Below are positions 1 through 19,290 of a stretch of 64,000 nucleotides of DNA, one piece after another (position 1 is the first letter of the stretch; the number at the start of each line of letters is the position of its first letter). The notes beneath the pieces were generated by a model. The model was not told where the DNA came from and made no database searches. It saw only the letters and a list, made by a program, of their open reading frames with translations. The translations under genes and the position numbers were made by a program. Source of the stretch: Amoebidium appalachense (Eukaryota > Ichthyosporea); the NCBI GenBank assembly GCA_963693365.1, contig CAVNZM010000007.1, positions 8,618,001-8,682,000 on the forward strand. Reading direction: 5' to 3'.

Positions 1-163
1 CCCTCCTCCCCCGGCAAGCTGTCCTACAACACCCCGTAATTTCTACTCCCCCTACATCCCTCCTCCCCATGTTGTCCGTCGGATTCCTCCATCACCAATC
101 GAACAATGATACCATAAACCCTGCACGTATGCCACGACCCATCCTACCCACTCGCTCACACAC

Positions 164-879
164 CTTCTCGCGAAGGATCTCGGGCTCGACGAGCTCGATG
201 GGCTTGCCATTGACCTTCAGAAGGCCAGTGCCACGCTTGCAGTAAGCAACGGCAGTGGCCGTCTTCTGCTCACACACACCAGTGTCAGTATATATACCCC
301 TATCGGTTGAAACTTGTATGCAAGAGGGCCGGGTGCATAGACCTGCAGGAATACAGATGGCAGACCGGAAAAAAACTGCAAACCAAACGCCACACGTTCA
401 CGTGTACCACTTTGTCCCAAAAGCAACACCTACCGTGCACGTACATAGCAAGTGAAACGACATACAAAGCCAATCCCTGCCCACAAAGCACGAGCAGCCT
501 GAGGCAACCACGTTCAGAATTCGGAGTCCAGCATTCAACTACACAATGCAAGTGCTTCACTTGATTCCATGCCACGCATGTGTATGAGTGTATGAGTGCA
601 CGCAAGTGTTTGAGTTGTTCGTGTTACGTGCAGTGCCTCTGCCCCCACGTGGTGTAAGGCCCACAACACGCTATTAAGATTTTGCCTTGTTCGGTACTAA
701 AAATTTTGAGCTCATTACAAAAGGCGTGTGCTCCTGTATGTGTGTGTGTGTGTGTATTTATGCGTCTGCTTGTAGATGTATGTGTATGTGTATGTGTGTG
801 CCTTGCATTATTTCGGAGCTCGACCACGAACCTTGCGGCCAAAGACCTGCACAGACTCAACAGGGGCCTTCTCTGCCAT
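164..879 (-). CDS. RPS16: 40S ribosomal protein S16 (uS9), first two exons, 3' part outside window
   Basis: Two exons on the minus strand encode the N-terminus of cytosolic ribosomal protein S16. Exon 1 is 832-879: the ATG is at 879 and it encodes 16 residues, [16 protein letters not shown]. Exon 2 is 164-265 with 34 residues, beginning [20 protein letters not shown] and ending EPEILREK. The intron (266-831) is GT-AG, phase 0, with a GTTCGT donor, and it contains a TG repeat. Exon 2 ends at a second donor, GTGTGTGAG. The joined segment [16 protein letters not shown] is the hallmark N-terminal stretch of eukaryotic S16, a small-subunit protein whose C-terminal tail contacts P-site tRNA. The remaining two-thirds of the protein lies left of position 1. 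The ATG is preceded by TTTCCTGCAG, which could be an acceptor of a 5'UTR intron. Confidence 0.93.
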
Positions 880-2650
880 TTTCGGTGGCTCTCTGCAGGA
901 AATATGAATGAGAGAACGCCCCTGATAGCCAAAAAGGGTATATGTAGGGTGGCTGAATATCTCGATTTTCACAACCACGGACAGTATGGTGATTAAAGAT
1001 CTACGGTTAATATTGCAACCTGGAAAGCTGTGCTTCCGAAGTCTACCGCACGGACACAGCGTCACTGCAAAAACCGTGTCGTGCCCCACCATGTCCTCCC
1101 TGCATTCACTTTGGTTCACTAAATCATTGGACCATACACTCCATGGTTGCCTCCGGGTTGATCATCTGCATGTAAAAGGCACGGCTTCGGTATCTTCCCT
1201 ATGACTATAATACCCATAGTCGACTCAAAAGTCCCAGCTTCATCCTGCGGGTCGATAGCTGGTCCATTGGTGCATCTGAGCTGCCGGATGCTAGGGGATG
1301 GTGTTGGATACATGTCGGATGTTGCTGGTTCCTGTCTCAGCTATGGAATGGGAGCTACATATACCAAGATAAAAGAGAATCCGCGCTACACTATTCCATC
1401 CAGCAAAAATCAGAAACATCCTCCTCGTAAAACCGCCGTTCCTTCCTCCGGAAGCCACTCTTCCCATTACATTTTCGTTTCCCGCTAATATCCCTCCAAC
1501 CCAGGGACGTACAGTTACGTACCGGTCTGTGTTGGAAGAGACTGGCACAAAGCAGCGCGCCGCTCTCAAGCAACACGAGAACGCTGAACGGAGCTCTGTG
1601 TGTGCAATCCGTCACAGATCTTTGCGCAAGTTAGGAATGAAACGGATAAAATAGAAGGATCTCATTTGCTGAAGACCACGGTGCAATCTTGCCGATTAAT
1701 GAACGTTGCCTGCAGTGACGCAACAGTCGACAGACACTCTCTCCGATGGTCTTTGAAAGGCTTATTCTGCAGAGTGTGGCTGGCCCAGGCTGGGGTGAAT
1801 ATCGCACACAGAGTGTGGCGAGCGCTGTGGCGTGAAAGACGTGAAACCACAAGGGAATGATAGGTTACTCGGTCCCTGCTATTAAGTTTGATAGCAGCGA
1901 TGCATTATAATCGCGTTTCAGCCCTCACGAGTTACTTCATCTTCTACGCAGAATCGATTCTGCCGGCGCAGCTGCTGGAGCTGCAGGCAGTTCTCTCGGC
2001 CCATAATAAGGCAGTGCAAAATTTAAGGAGCAGCCACGGGCTGATCGAATGTACCAAGTTTGACGGACTTTTGGTACAGCCATACTCGGGGACCTGGTTG
2101 TGCATGTTTACACTGTGCGCGGGTTACACTGTGTACAAGTGATGCAATGCACGTGTCCAAGTACATACCTCATTGAATAGCCTGGAGAGAATCAGGATTG
2201 AGATGATTCTACGGTTTAGAGAAAAGTGCCACAGCCATGTTATTTATTTCCAGTGCGTACAACTCGCACAACGCGTTCGAAGAGAGTTTCCAGATGCCAC
2301 TTTTTTTTTTCTATAGAACGTTCGTCAGCCGCGATCACTTGCCTGTGTGCGCCCGTGCCACAATACATCCTTCCTTCGTGACACCATGTCTTAAAAAGCA
2401 GGATACACCACAGAGTATGTTAAAGATAGAGGGCACCGGCGTGTAAACCTTCAGATTTTCGTGCAGAACAACTTTCAAGTATAATCATGGTCAGTTGATG
2501 CAGAACTTTAGTCTATACAGTACTTATGCAGGCCCTCTGTTACAGTCCTTTTCTCACCAGTCCTAGGTGTGTCTGGCATCACGGTGCTTAAGACCAAAGT
2601 GGCTCCCAACAGCAAACGAAGACACAAACATACAACGAAGTCCTTCAAGA
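880..2650. other. Intergenic region between RPS16 and the SOSS-B gene
   Basis: This stretch lies between the 5' end of RPS16 and the 3' end of the next minus-strand gene. It is ordinary mixed-composition sequence, with no homopolymer tract longer than about 12 bases. Open frames of 60 to 100 codons occur on both strands, but none shows a recognisable domain or matching splice sites. The RPS16 promoter presumably lies at its left edge. Confidence 0.5.
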
Positions 2651-8384
<5,734 letters not shown>

Positions 8385-8906
8385 GGTTCTGTTCTTACAT
8401 GAATAGTGTACCGGCTAAGAGGAGTATCAGAAGGCAAGTTGTATGTTGGCGTTATAGCAACTAGCTAGTGCTTTTTTGTTTCATGCAGTCCCTATTCACG
8501 TGTGCCTTTTTCACGCGCTGCAGACAGATATAGGACTTTTGTTACTTATAGATTGGCACCTCGCTTTGAGCTCGAGCAAACAAACAAGAGTGACGCGAGT
8601 CAACCGAGTCAACTGGCAACAGAAGTGGCTGAGTTCAGCTATTTGCGTAAATGTTTAGCCAAATATAGAAGTAATGTTTAATATGATTGGCTGTAACCGT
8701 TAGAAAAGTAAACCGTTGTCGCATTTTTGGACGATAACAAAGCAGATCTAGACCAAGCAGGAAGCAAAGCATGGCCTCCTGCTCGAGCGCTGAGTATGTG
8801 CATGGGATTGATGGGATACAGTAGGAGTATAGTAGAGACCTTGGCAAAAAGATACGTGTGCATATAACATGTTAAAGTATAGATACCAGCGAGGAGTCCT
8901 TCCCCT

Positions 8907-8937
<31 letters not shown>

Positions 8938-9753
8938 CCCCCAACCACCACCATCACCAATTTGCACACACACACACACACACATCTCATTCTCCCTCCC
9001 CCCCCCCCCCCTCCCCCCCCCCCTCCCCCCCCCCAACACACACACCTCCCCCTCCCCCCCCCCTCCCCCCCTCCCCCCCCCCTCCCTTTTTGACACTCTC
9101 TAGCCATTGCAAGCCAAGCAGGGCTCAATATTAGTCAACACCAGCGGCATTCATTCAACACCACCGTGACCACACGCAGAAAAATACAGAAGAATTTGAA
9201 CACAGGAAATCTTGAGAGTCGTGTCAGAGATGGTGGTGCGGCACGACGCATGTTTTCAGTCGCTGCCGGTGAATGCTCGAAACACCAGGGCTCGTAAGAA
9301 CCAAGAACGACTCTTGTATATTATATCCCAACCTATAGCTAAAAGACTCGAACCACCCGGCGAAGCCCAACCTTCCTGCCACATTGAACACCTTCGCAGC
9401 TCTCCTCAGTACCCACACGATTGCGAGCCATCGTCGGGTCCGAGTGCCTCCTCTCCAGCCCCCCCCCCCCCCCCCCCCCCCCCCAAGTCCCTCCCTGTCC
9501 CCCCCTCCCCCCTCCCCTCCCTTCCCCCGGCTTCTCCCCTCACCCCCCCCCTCACCCCCTCCCCCCGGCCCCCCCCCCCATCCCGCTCAAAATTAATATC
9601 GATATCTTTTCCCCAACCCCATCCCCGAAGTGTGTCACACTATGTGCACGTGTTATAACATTAAGGGTGTTGTGTCATGATCTCAGTGTGTGTGTCTGTG
9701 TGTTTGGTGTAAAGGGGTTTTTTTTTATCTCAGTGTGTGTGTCTGTATGCGTG

Positions 9754-9800
<47 letters not shown>

Positions 9801-9842
9801 TGTGTTGTGTGTGTGTGTGTAGCTAGTGTTTTTGTCTTAGAG

Positions 9843-9941
<99 letters not shown>

Positions 9942-10333
9942 GCATGTGTTTGTGTGTGTGTGTACGCTCGCGCGCGCAGTGCACACCCAGGAGAAACGGG
10001 GGCCTCGGGGGAGGTGGGGGGGGAGGGGGGAGGGGAGATGGTTCTGAAAAGGTGATTACACGTTTTAAAGTGCACAGATGTTGCAAAGTAGAGGGTGTCA
10101 GAGACTCTATGAATACTATTGCCTGAAAGAAAGATGATTTTGCTATCTTGTGAACATAAAATCTTTTTGCCTTTTTCATTCAGAAGAAGTAAAAACCCGG
10201 CCGCTTTTAAGGGTCATGTCCTGCGCTGCCCTATTTCGTTGTGCACCCACTGCACAAAATTACTTGCTCACACAATCTGAGTTATAAAAGCATCATGTTT
10301 TCCCTGTCCATTTGAGGTTTTTTTTTTTTTTTT

Positions 10334-10388
<55 letters not shown>

Positions 10389-11273
10389 CACCCACGCTTG
10401 GTCTCAAACTTTACTACCACAACAAACAGCTTGGCGGTGGGGTTGGCTATGACTCTCGTTTGAGAACGGTTATTGGGTCATATTGGCATGAACTTCGAAC
10501 TTCTCGCGGAGAATTTGAATGCCTTGACATATTGAACTGTATGCAGCTCAACTCCTCCTTCCCCCCTCTCCCCTCCCCCCCGGGGGCGTCCCATTTTTTA
10601 CACACAACACCTACCAACATCAACTTGCGAGCCCCACCTTTTCCACGGTAGGACCAAAACATGCAGCGAGGTAGTATTATGTCTCTAAGCAAGCGACAGG
10701 TTAGGCATGCGTATGGTCACGTGCACCTAGGTACGTGCACGTGTATCCGTGTGTCTTTTTTTTTTCGGAAGGGGAGAGGGAGAGGGGGGGGAGGGGGGGG
10801 GAGGGGGGGGGGGGGGGGATAGAATGGAAAGAGAAGGATGGCGGGACTGACGGGGGGGGGGGGGGGGGGGGGGGGGAGGGGGGGGATTGAGTACAAGCCA
10901 CACACATGGAAGGTGTGCATGCCGTATTAAGCAGAGCCCATTCTCATGCATATGGTAGCCCAAGTTGTCCACAGTTACTTCACCCGAGTTTCAATCCATT
11001 CACCTTGTCAGCGAAACCCAACCCAGATACTGCTCCGCTGGAACATGGGTGGGTCACGTGTGCACCTATCTTAACTATAGACGAGCAGGGTTACTTATGC
11101 GAGCAGGCAACAGGCAAGGGCAGTGGGAAAGGCTAGGGGTAGGATTTGCAGCAGCAAGCAAAATTTTGAATGATAACGTGTGTGTGTGTATGTGTGTGTG
11201 TGTGTGTGTATGTGTGTATGTGTATGTGTGTATGTGTGTGTGTGTGTGTGTGTCACGGTATGTGTGTGTGTGT

Positions 11274-11322
<49 letters not shown>

Positions 11323-12004
11323 CATGTGTGTGCGCGTGTGTGTGTTTTTTTTTTTTTTTTTGGCGGGAGGGCACCGGGGGGGGGGGGGGGGGGGGGAGGG
11401 GGGGGAACAAATTTGCAAGCTCTAGACAGAATTAGACAAAAATTAGACAGAATCATCCGGCTTGCGCAAAACGCAAGGAGAATTAACTCTCAAATTATGA
11501 GATCAAAACATACTGAAGATATGTGTCACTGATAATGCTATAACGATCATCATTCAAAATCGGTGATGCACAGCACAAACGGAAAGGGTGCCCAAACATA
11601 TGCATACATACACAAGATCCATTCATACGATCTAGAATACTGACAATTCAAGTGAAAAAATAGATGCTTACTTCGATGTGGCCCATTACTGTACTTAGCT
11701 CAGACCTTCGTCTTTGGCACAGAATGTTACTTAAGTGTGCACTTTAGTATGTGCAGGTGTGCGTGGCTCTGTGTTGGCTTGTGACAGCGCCTGTGAACAC
11801 GTATGTGTTTTTGTGTACGTATTTGAATACGAAATATACGCTCCTATCTCAGTGCGACAGAGCCACAAAATTTTCGGAGTTACCGCGAATATAAACAACG
11901 TCATGTATATGTATACTAACCAAGAAACCCCCCCTTCTACGGTAACCTATCATTTAGCCACAGCACCGGTGTTTATCAATACAACATACGCCGAGTGTAT
12001 GAAA
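8385..12004. other. Intergenic region between SOSS-B and the alpha/beta hydrolase gene
   Basis: This region separates the 5' end of SOSS-B from the 3' end of the next minus-strand gene. It holds C tracts (8908-8933, 9000-9080, 9460-9484), TG and (TC)n arrays (9750-9830, 9847-9909) and a T20/G40 junction (10318-10386). A diverged tRNA-like repeat sits at 10885-11125 and a TG array at 11178-11345. A plus-strand open segment at 9212-9460 has protein-like composition, but I recognise no family and see no clear acceptor, so I do not call it. Confidence 0.5.
10885..11125 (+). repeat. Diverged copy of the tRNA-like repeat
   Basis: It contains AAGCAGAGCCCATTCTCATG (A-box region), CCGAGTTTCAATCCATTC (B-box region) and, further on, GACGAGCAGGGTTACTTATG. 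All three occur in the same order in the copy at 5516. It starts right after a G tract. Confidence 0.6.
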
Positions 12005-12246
12005 GCAACCACCGCTACTTCCATTTTAGCCTCTGGGCGGCGAGCCACATTGGTGACGTCATTTTGTGCACAAATTCCAGGACGCCGTGTCGCCCTGAAA
12101 AGGGCGCGAAAGGCTCTGTCGTATGTCGACATCGGCAATGTGACACTATTTGATTGAGTCTCTTGATTGGTGAGACGCATTTGAGGAATGTGGCTCTCGG
12201 CTGGTCAGCGCTGAGATGCTAAAATGGGAGAAGCGGTGGTTGGTTG
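12005..12246. mobile_element. MITE-like element related to the one at 58864
   Basis: Terminal inverted repeats of about 26 bases flank about 190 bp: GCAACCACCGCTACTTCCAT at the left and its near-complement ending GGTGGTTGGTTG at the right. Internal sequence (AGCCGAGAGCCA, TCACCAATCA, ATTGCCGATGTCGACAT on the complement) is shared with the TTAA-flanked element at 58864-59175. It has no coding capacity. Confidence 0.65.
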
Positions 12247-12498
12247 AACATCAACAATGAGTGGAATACCAATACCATTATAGCTGTACTCAGTCTTAAC
12301 ACCTTGTGATCTGCAGTTACCCAATCACCACATTCAAAAGTCCCAAAAAACCCCACAAAACCCCAACTGATATGCCCTCCTCCCCCCTCCCCCCTGCCCT
12401 TCCCCCTCCCCCCCCCCCCCCTCTCCCTCCCTCCACCCCCCTTCCTCCCCCCCCCTCCCCCTTCCCCTCCCCCCCTCCCCCCCTCCCCCCCCCCCCTT

Positions 12499-13269
12499 TC
12501 ACACGCTTTCAACCCTCTGCATAATCCCGTGCTCCACTTGCAGCTCTTCAGATGCTCTCCTACTCCGACTACTTCCCGCCACAGCGCTTTCCAGAGCCAA
12601 TGCCTCCCCTCTGTCTAATGCAGTCAACCCGCTAAACTTTCTCCCCGACGAGCTGATTTGCGTACTGCTTGCACCATTAGCAGCGCGCGCTGTGTTTGGC
12701 GATGTTGCCCCTTCCATATTTGGCATTGGTCCATCCTCCATATTTGGCGCCGTTGCACCTTCCATATTTGGCGGCGGTGCACTTTCCATATTCGGCGATG
12801 TTGCACCTTCCATATTTGGCAATGCGTGTTGTATTGCGCCATCCATATCCGGACCAGATGATGCACTTTCCAAATTTGGCGATGTTGCAATTTCCCAATT
12901 TGGCAATGTTACACCGTCCATTTTAGGCGACAAGCCCGCACCATCTTGACTGCACAACTCTTCTTCAGTTTTTTCATTCACCGGAACTTGCGTAACATGC
13001 GGCATGTCTGTGCTGGAACCAGGGTCGACACATATCACTGGTGTATCCACTGTGTTGCCATTATCCTTGCTCGGTGGTTGTGGTGGTTGGGCTGAATGGT
13101 CATTGTGGTGTGTGGTGGGTGTTAGCGGTGTGCTTGTTGCCGGGGTGGGTGGTGGGGCCTTTGTTCCCTCCTCTGTAGGCACCAGTCTTGTTCGCACCCA
13201 TTCCACCAGTTCTTTGATTACGGCCTGCAAAATTGTAAATGCCCAGTCAGCTGGCCATTCTCCCCCCCC

Positions 13270-13309
<40 letters not shown>

Positions 13310-14478
13310 TCCCTCCCTCCCCTCCTCCCTTTCCCCGAATCTTCTCTTCATTTCTCCGCTTAGTGATATGTAACATACGTGCTGACTGAGTGGGGCTGGG
13401 GGGACACATTTGCGTTCTTCTGCTCAATATGAATACGATATCTAGAAAATCATTAGCAACCCCCCTCCCCCTCACACACACACACACACACACGTACCCA
13501 CCCACCCCTACACACCGGCCTAAACTACCATCAACACCGCCCACCATACACATAGAACCCCAGAGCTCCATCCAGCCTTACACCTAACATCACTCTGTCC
13601 CATTCCCCAATATCCCCCTCCCCCCCTCCCCCCCACTCCCAACTTCTTCCAGAACCCATCACCACCACAACGAAACCACTGCACATATACACACACGCCT
13701 TTCTCTTGAAGCCAACCACACCGAGGCACACACAAACACAACCCCCTCCCCCTCCCCCCCCCCCCCCTCCCCAACCCTCCAACACCCATACCCATACCCC
13801 CCCCCCCCTCCCCCCTCCCCCCCAACACCCACCCACCCACACGCACCCACTCGCACGCACACACCTCTCTCTTCGAGTCAGCCTCGTTGTGCAGGTCATG
13901 CATCAACCCCTCCAGCATCCTCAGTGTCTTATCAGTCGTACGGGCCTCCTTGTAGAGGTGCATGGACCCCTCAGGAACAACTACCTCATCCCACGTCCTG
14001 CGCGGGGGGGGGGGGGGGGGGGGGGGGTCAATGATAGGAGGTTGGTTTTGGGGATAGCTATGCATATAGCTTACGGCTGTGGTGTAAGACAGGAAGAAAA
14101 AAGGGTGTATTGTTGGTTTAAGTTTTACTAACACAGGCGTCATTTAGGTGGATACCAGCCCCCAGGTGGGGCAAAAAAAAGTAGATTATGTGGAAGTTTG
14201 TGTGTGCGTGCCCGTGCATGTGTGGGAGGGTCGAGGGGGGGGCAAAGGATAGGAAGGGGGCGGAACGAAGGTGGGAAGGGGGTTTGGAGGGTGGGGAACG
14301 AGGGGGTTGGTGAATAAAAGTAGGTCAGAGAACAGTGTCTTCTGAAAGGCGCAAGCACAATGAGGGTGATAAGAGGCGAGAAAAATAGGGGGTAGGAGGA
14401 ATACCCTACCCTTGCATGACGATGAATGGTGTGGTGACCTGCTGCAGCTTCTTGAAGTTGTCTTGCACCGCCTGACCA

Positions 14479-14513
<35 letters not shown>

Positions 14514-15202
14514 GTTAAAATTTCTCGTGCTGGGTCCCCCCCTCCCCTCCCCCCCTCCCCCCCTCCCCCCCCCCCCCCCCTCCCCCCCCGGGGGCGCCGC
14601 CACCCTCCTCTTTCCCTACCTTTTCTTGTCCACAACTTCCACCTTCATCTACAACGTGAAAAAACCCTCCTGCCAAAAACAAGCACAGGGGGAGGAAAGG
14701 GAGAGGGGGAGGGGGTGGGGGGGGGAGGGGGGATTAGCAAAGCAAGAGCCAAAATAAATTGGTACGCAAATCAGCGCACGTGTGTGGTGTGTGCACGCGT
14801 GTAGGAAGGGGGGTGTGCGCGGGGGCGGGGAGGGGGGGGGGGGGGGGGGAGGGGGGGGGGGGGGGGGAGGGAAGGGTCAGAATGTGTTTACAGTGTACGA
14901 AGTACACAGGACGGACACCATCATGCAGATGTTGCAAAGTAGACACAAAGAGTATCCATCACAAGAAGAGCCCATCCTCAGCCGGGGCCTCAAGTTCTCC
15001 ACAACATCCGAGGGGACGGGGAGAGGGGTCGTGTATGTGTGTGTGTGTGTGTGTGTTTGAGGGGGCCCAAGGGAAGGCGGGGGGGGGGGGGGGGGGGGGG
15101 GAGGGGGGGGGGGGGGGGGGCACAAACTCTTAGTATGATGTTTGCCCAGTTGATCCGAATGGTGCCATGGTAGTTGAGTGGATCATCAACCCAGTCCTTC
15201 AC

Positions 15203-15233
<31 letters not shown>

Positions 15234-15416
15234 GGGGGGGGGAGGGGGGGTATTAGTGGAGATAGCACATCAAAACACTACATATGTAGATTGGGGGGTT
15301 TTGGTGCATGTGTCAGAGTCTAAATGTGTTGGGCAATGAAAGGGTGAAGGTGAAAGTCATCCTATACATTGTGACTTGGAGATATCATGCGGGGCCACCG
15401 TTAGGATGTTGGGTGG

Positions 15417-15515
<99 letters not shown>

Positions 15516-15657
15516 TGCCTTACACATGTTGAAAGTATAGAGGTACACAGCAGCGAGGTGGGGATAGCAGCTTGTGTTTGTGGTGCGCATGAGAGTGTCA
15601 CTCTGTGTGTATGTGTGTGTGTTCGCGCGCGCGCGCGCGCGCGCGTGTGTATGTCTG

Positions 15658-15721
<64 letters not shown>

Positions 15722-16015
15722 CGTGTCTGTGTGTGTCATTCGTGTGTGCGCGCACAAACACGCACGATTGTGTAAGTGCATGTGTGTATGGTTGTGTAGG
15801 TGCCCATTGTGACATCCGGATGTTGCAGAGCAATACATCAGCACTTGGGTTAAGAGAGCATCACCTTTTTGTGGGTCACTGCTTAGACACTCGGGGTCAA
15901 TCTTGCCGATGCTGAATTTGGGATTAACCAGACCTATATTCCTGCAAAGGTGTGCATCATGCATCAGCCAACCAGAAAAGGCAATCGAGCATTGATTGTT
16001 TTTTTTTTTTTTTTT

Positions 16016-16063
<48 letters not shown>

Positions 16064-17011
16064 GGGGGGAGGGGGGGGGAAGTGCTGTTTATTAACGACA
16101 TGTATGTGAGCTGTGATGAGGTATTGGCACCAAGGCCAACAGCACTTCCACCCAATAAGAAAAATACGTGAAAAACGATGTTGCAAGATACACATCATAT
16201 GCGGAGATATAACCTTTTTTTTTTCCCTTAGTGACTATGTTGGCTCTCTTGATAGTGGTCACGTGCTCGACGACACTTTCTGTTCTGTGCACGCAGGAGC
16301 AAGCAAAAGAGAGAGAAAGGAAGGTTGAAAGGGGGGAGGGGGGGACGGGGGGGGGGGGGGGGTTTGAATGCGTCAAAAAGTACGAAGTACACAAGAACAA
16401 ACGGATAACACGATGCAGAATGCAAGCCATACATAAAGAGTATGCATGGGGGGGGGGAGGGGGGGGGGGGGAGGGGTTGTTGATAGTTTGGTGCTAAAGG
16501 GTAAACTGCGAGTATCGTATTTAATTCAGCCGAGGCTACACTGGAAAATGGTGAAAGTGGGATTGTCATGCGTAAGTAGGGCAAGTACACATGCTCATTT
16601 AGTTACAGTGCTTCCACCGACTTTCTGAACCAATCGGCTAAAGGCAGGTCTTTGGGACGTGATTGGTTGGCAGTTTAATTTTAACAGGCAATTTATGGGT
16701 GAAGCAAACGATTCCTATATTGATTTCCCATGGCCGGCCGATCATATGACTGCAAAAAGTCGATTAGTCCAGAAAGTCGGTGGAAGCACTGTTAAGCCTC
16801 ATCAATTTGCCGGATGAGCCAAGGGTGCTTGTTCCCGGTAACAAACGGGGCACACACAACGTGAAATGAAGGCGCAACAGAGATTGCAGTGTGGTCGAAA
16901 ATGGGCATATTGGTGAGATTATTTGGGGTGGGGTGAGGGAAGGAGCATAGCTCGTGCTTCATTGCTTTCTTGATTTTCTCTGTCTTTTTTGAACTAATTT
17001 TGTTAATATTG

Positions 17012-17046
<35 letters not shown>

Positions 17047-17271
17047 GGGTGTGTGTGTGTGTGTGTGTGTGTGCGGGGAGAGGAAGAGGGAGGGGGAGGG
17101 GAGGGGAGGAGGAGGGGGGGGGGGGTTTGAATGCGGAACACAGTACGAAGTACGCATAGACGATGAGAAGCATGATGCAGGACACATGCAAAGGCAAACA
17201 TTCAAGTATGCAGCATCAGCCATGCGCACAGTATGCGTCATAAGCAGAGCCCATCCTCAGGGAGGGCCCAA

Positions 17272-17311
<40 letters not shown>

Positions 17312-18023
17312 CTCCTACTTTGCCAGAAGCATTTTAAACGGAGTAGCAGCCAAAGGATCCGGCCTTTAAAAAAAAAAAAAAAAAGTATGTAAGCAAGCCT
17401 GCTCTTCCGTTTTCCTTTCCTCCATTTCCTCTCACCTTTGAACCAACTTAAACGTACCCCCATCCCCCCCCCCCCCCCCCCCCCCCTCTCCCCCCCTTCC
17501 CCCCCCCCTCTCCGTCCCTCCCCCCTCCCCTCTGGCCAGCTCCTTTTGCCCCGTTCACTTCCCCCACCCATCACACACTTTCCATCCATGCCAGGTCATC
17601 CAGTGTATATGCACATCGGCCAACCCCTTCAGCCCAAATGTGCCATTCCTTTTGACCCCTCCCTTGCAATCATATGCCATAAATGGCACAAAACATTGTC
17701 GTATCCTCTGTTGTCACCCTTTGATTCAGTTTCCATTTCTCCTCTGAGTCACTTGATTCTAGCAATCATATTTCAGCTCTATTTACAGTGTGTCGTCCCC
17801 AGAAAAACGAAAGGCAAGAGCAGATGTTTGCGTATGTGCGCGCACGTGTGTGCATGAGTGTGTGCCTGTGTGTGTATGTGTGTGTGTGTGTACGACATGC
17901 CCGCCCAAACACGCGCTGGGATTGGGGGTTGGTATGTGTTGCAACGGGGTAACAAGGCCCCACATATGAAAGACAAAGCGCATTATGTAAAATAAAATAT
18001 GTACGAAGATACCAAGGGCTGTA

Positions 18024-18112
<89 letters not shown>

Positions 18113-18209
18113 ACATGATCATGGGAGCAGTCAGAAGAAGGCCTCTAAACATGTCGTGGTGCTTGCGAATTACCGTCACGGCTATACAGGCCCCCATAGC
18201 ATGTCTGTG

Positions 18210-18243
<34 letters not shown>

Positions 18244-18641
18244 GTGGGAGGGGGGAAAGGGGGGAGGGGGAGTGAGGGGCTTTGCCGGGAGGTGTTGGGT
18301 GGAACGGAAGAAGTTGTGTCAGAAAACCAAAGAAACAAGGTAAACGTGAGCTATGTGCTGCATATAGCAAAGGCACGAATGACACAGTCCACACATGCAT
18401 GGGTTGCGGAGAGCGCACAGGGATAAAAGGGTGCTGGAAGGAAGCTGGGGGAGGGGGGAGGGGGGGGGGGGGAGGGGGGGGGGGGGGGGGGGGGAAGGAG
18501 GGTGAAGGCTGGACGCACAAGCATACGAGCAGCAGAGGAAGTACAAACATGTTACAAAAAGCCATACCTCCCCACCCTTCCCCCCTCTCCTCCCGGCCGT
18601 GCTTTCCTTCCATAACCCAAGGGGGGGGGGGGGGGGGGGGG

Positions 18642-18672
<31 letters not shown>

Positions 18673-18840
18673 CGCGGAGGGAAAGACAGAAAGAAAGAAA
18701 GAAAGAAAAAAGAAAACTACAAAGCTTGTCCTTCCCGACCCCTGCCTTTCTTTGACCACCCATGCACCAAGGCATCAAGGGATATCCAGATGATCTTCAC
18801 TAGCACCACCCTATGAAACACCGTACATTTGGTGATGAAA

Positions 18841-18877
<37 letters not shown>

Positions 18878-19209
18878 ACCCCCAGAGAAAGCAGGGCAGA
18901 CCCCTGTACGTGTTCATCATCATCTCTACGTGTTGCATCATGTCCTCCGTGTAGATGCTGAAAGGGTGGGAGGTATGAGCACATGTACGGTATCTTCTAT
19001 GGCTACAATCTTTCCGTGCACACACGAAACGGGCACATATGCACGCATTAATATAACACATGCACATGTACAATTTACATGTTTTACATGTAAATGCATG
19101 AGAACATACAGGCATGCACATGTGTACATGCACTCTATACATCCAAGCACACACACACACGAGAGAGAGAGAGAGAGAGAGAGGGACAGAGAGAGAGGGG
19201 GGGGGGGGG

Positions 19210-19290
<81 letters not shown>

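Noticed and set aside
8869-9128. Proline-rich and glycine-rich open frames
   Set aside because: They are translations of C or G tracts. The same holds for 13706, 25085, 29431, 37201, 62203 and 62550.
16092-16200. Minus-strand segment [19 protein letters not shown] as the missing hydrolase exon
   Set aside because: Its phase does not fit its neighbours and its acceptor is an A-run. The 45-base exon 17319-17363 fits phase, sequence and family instead.
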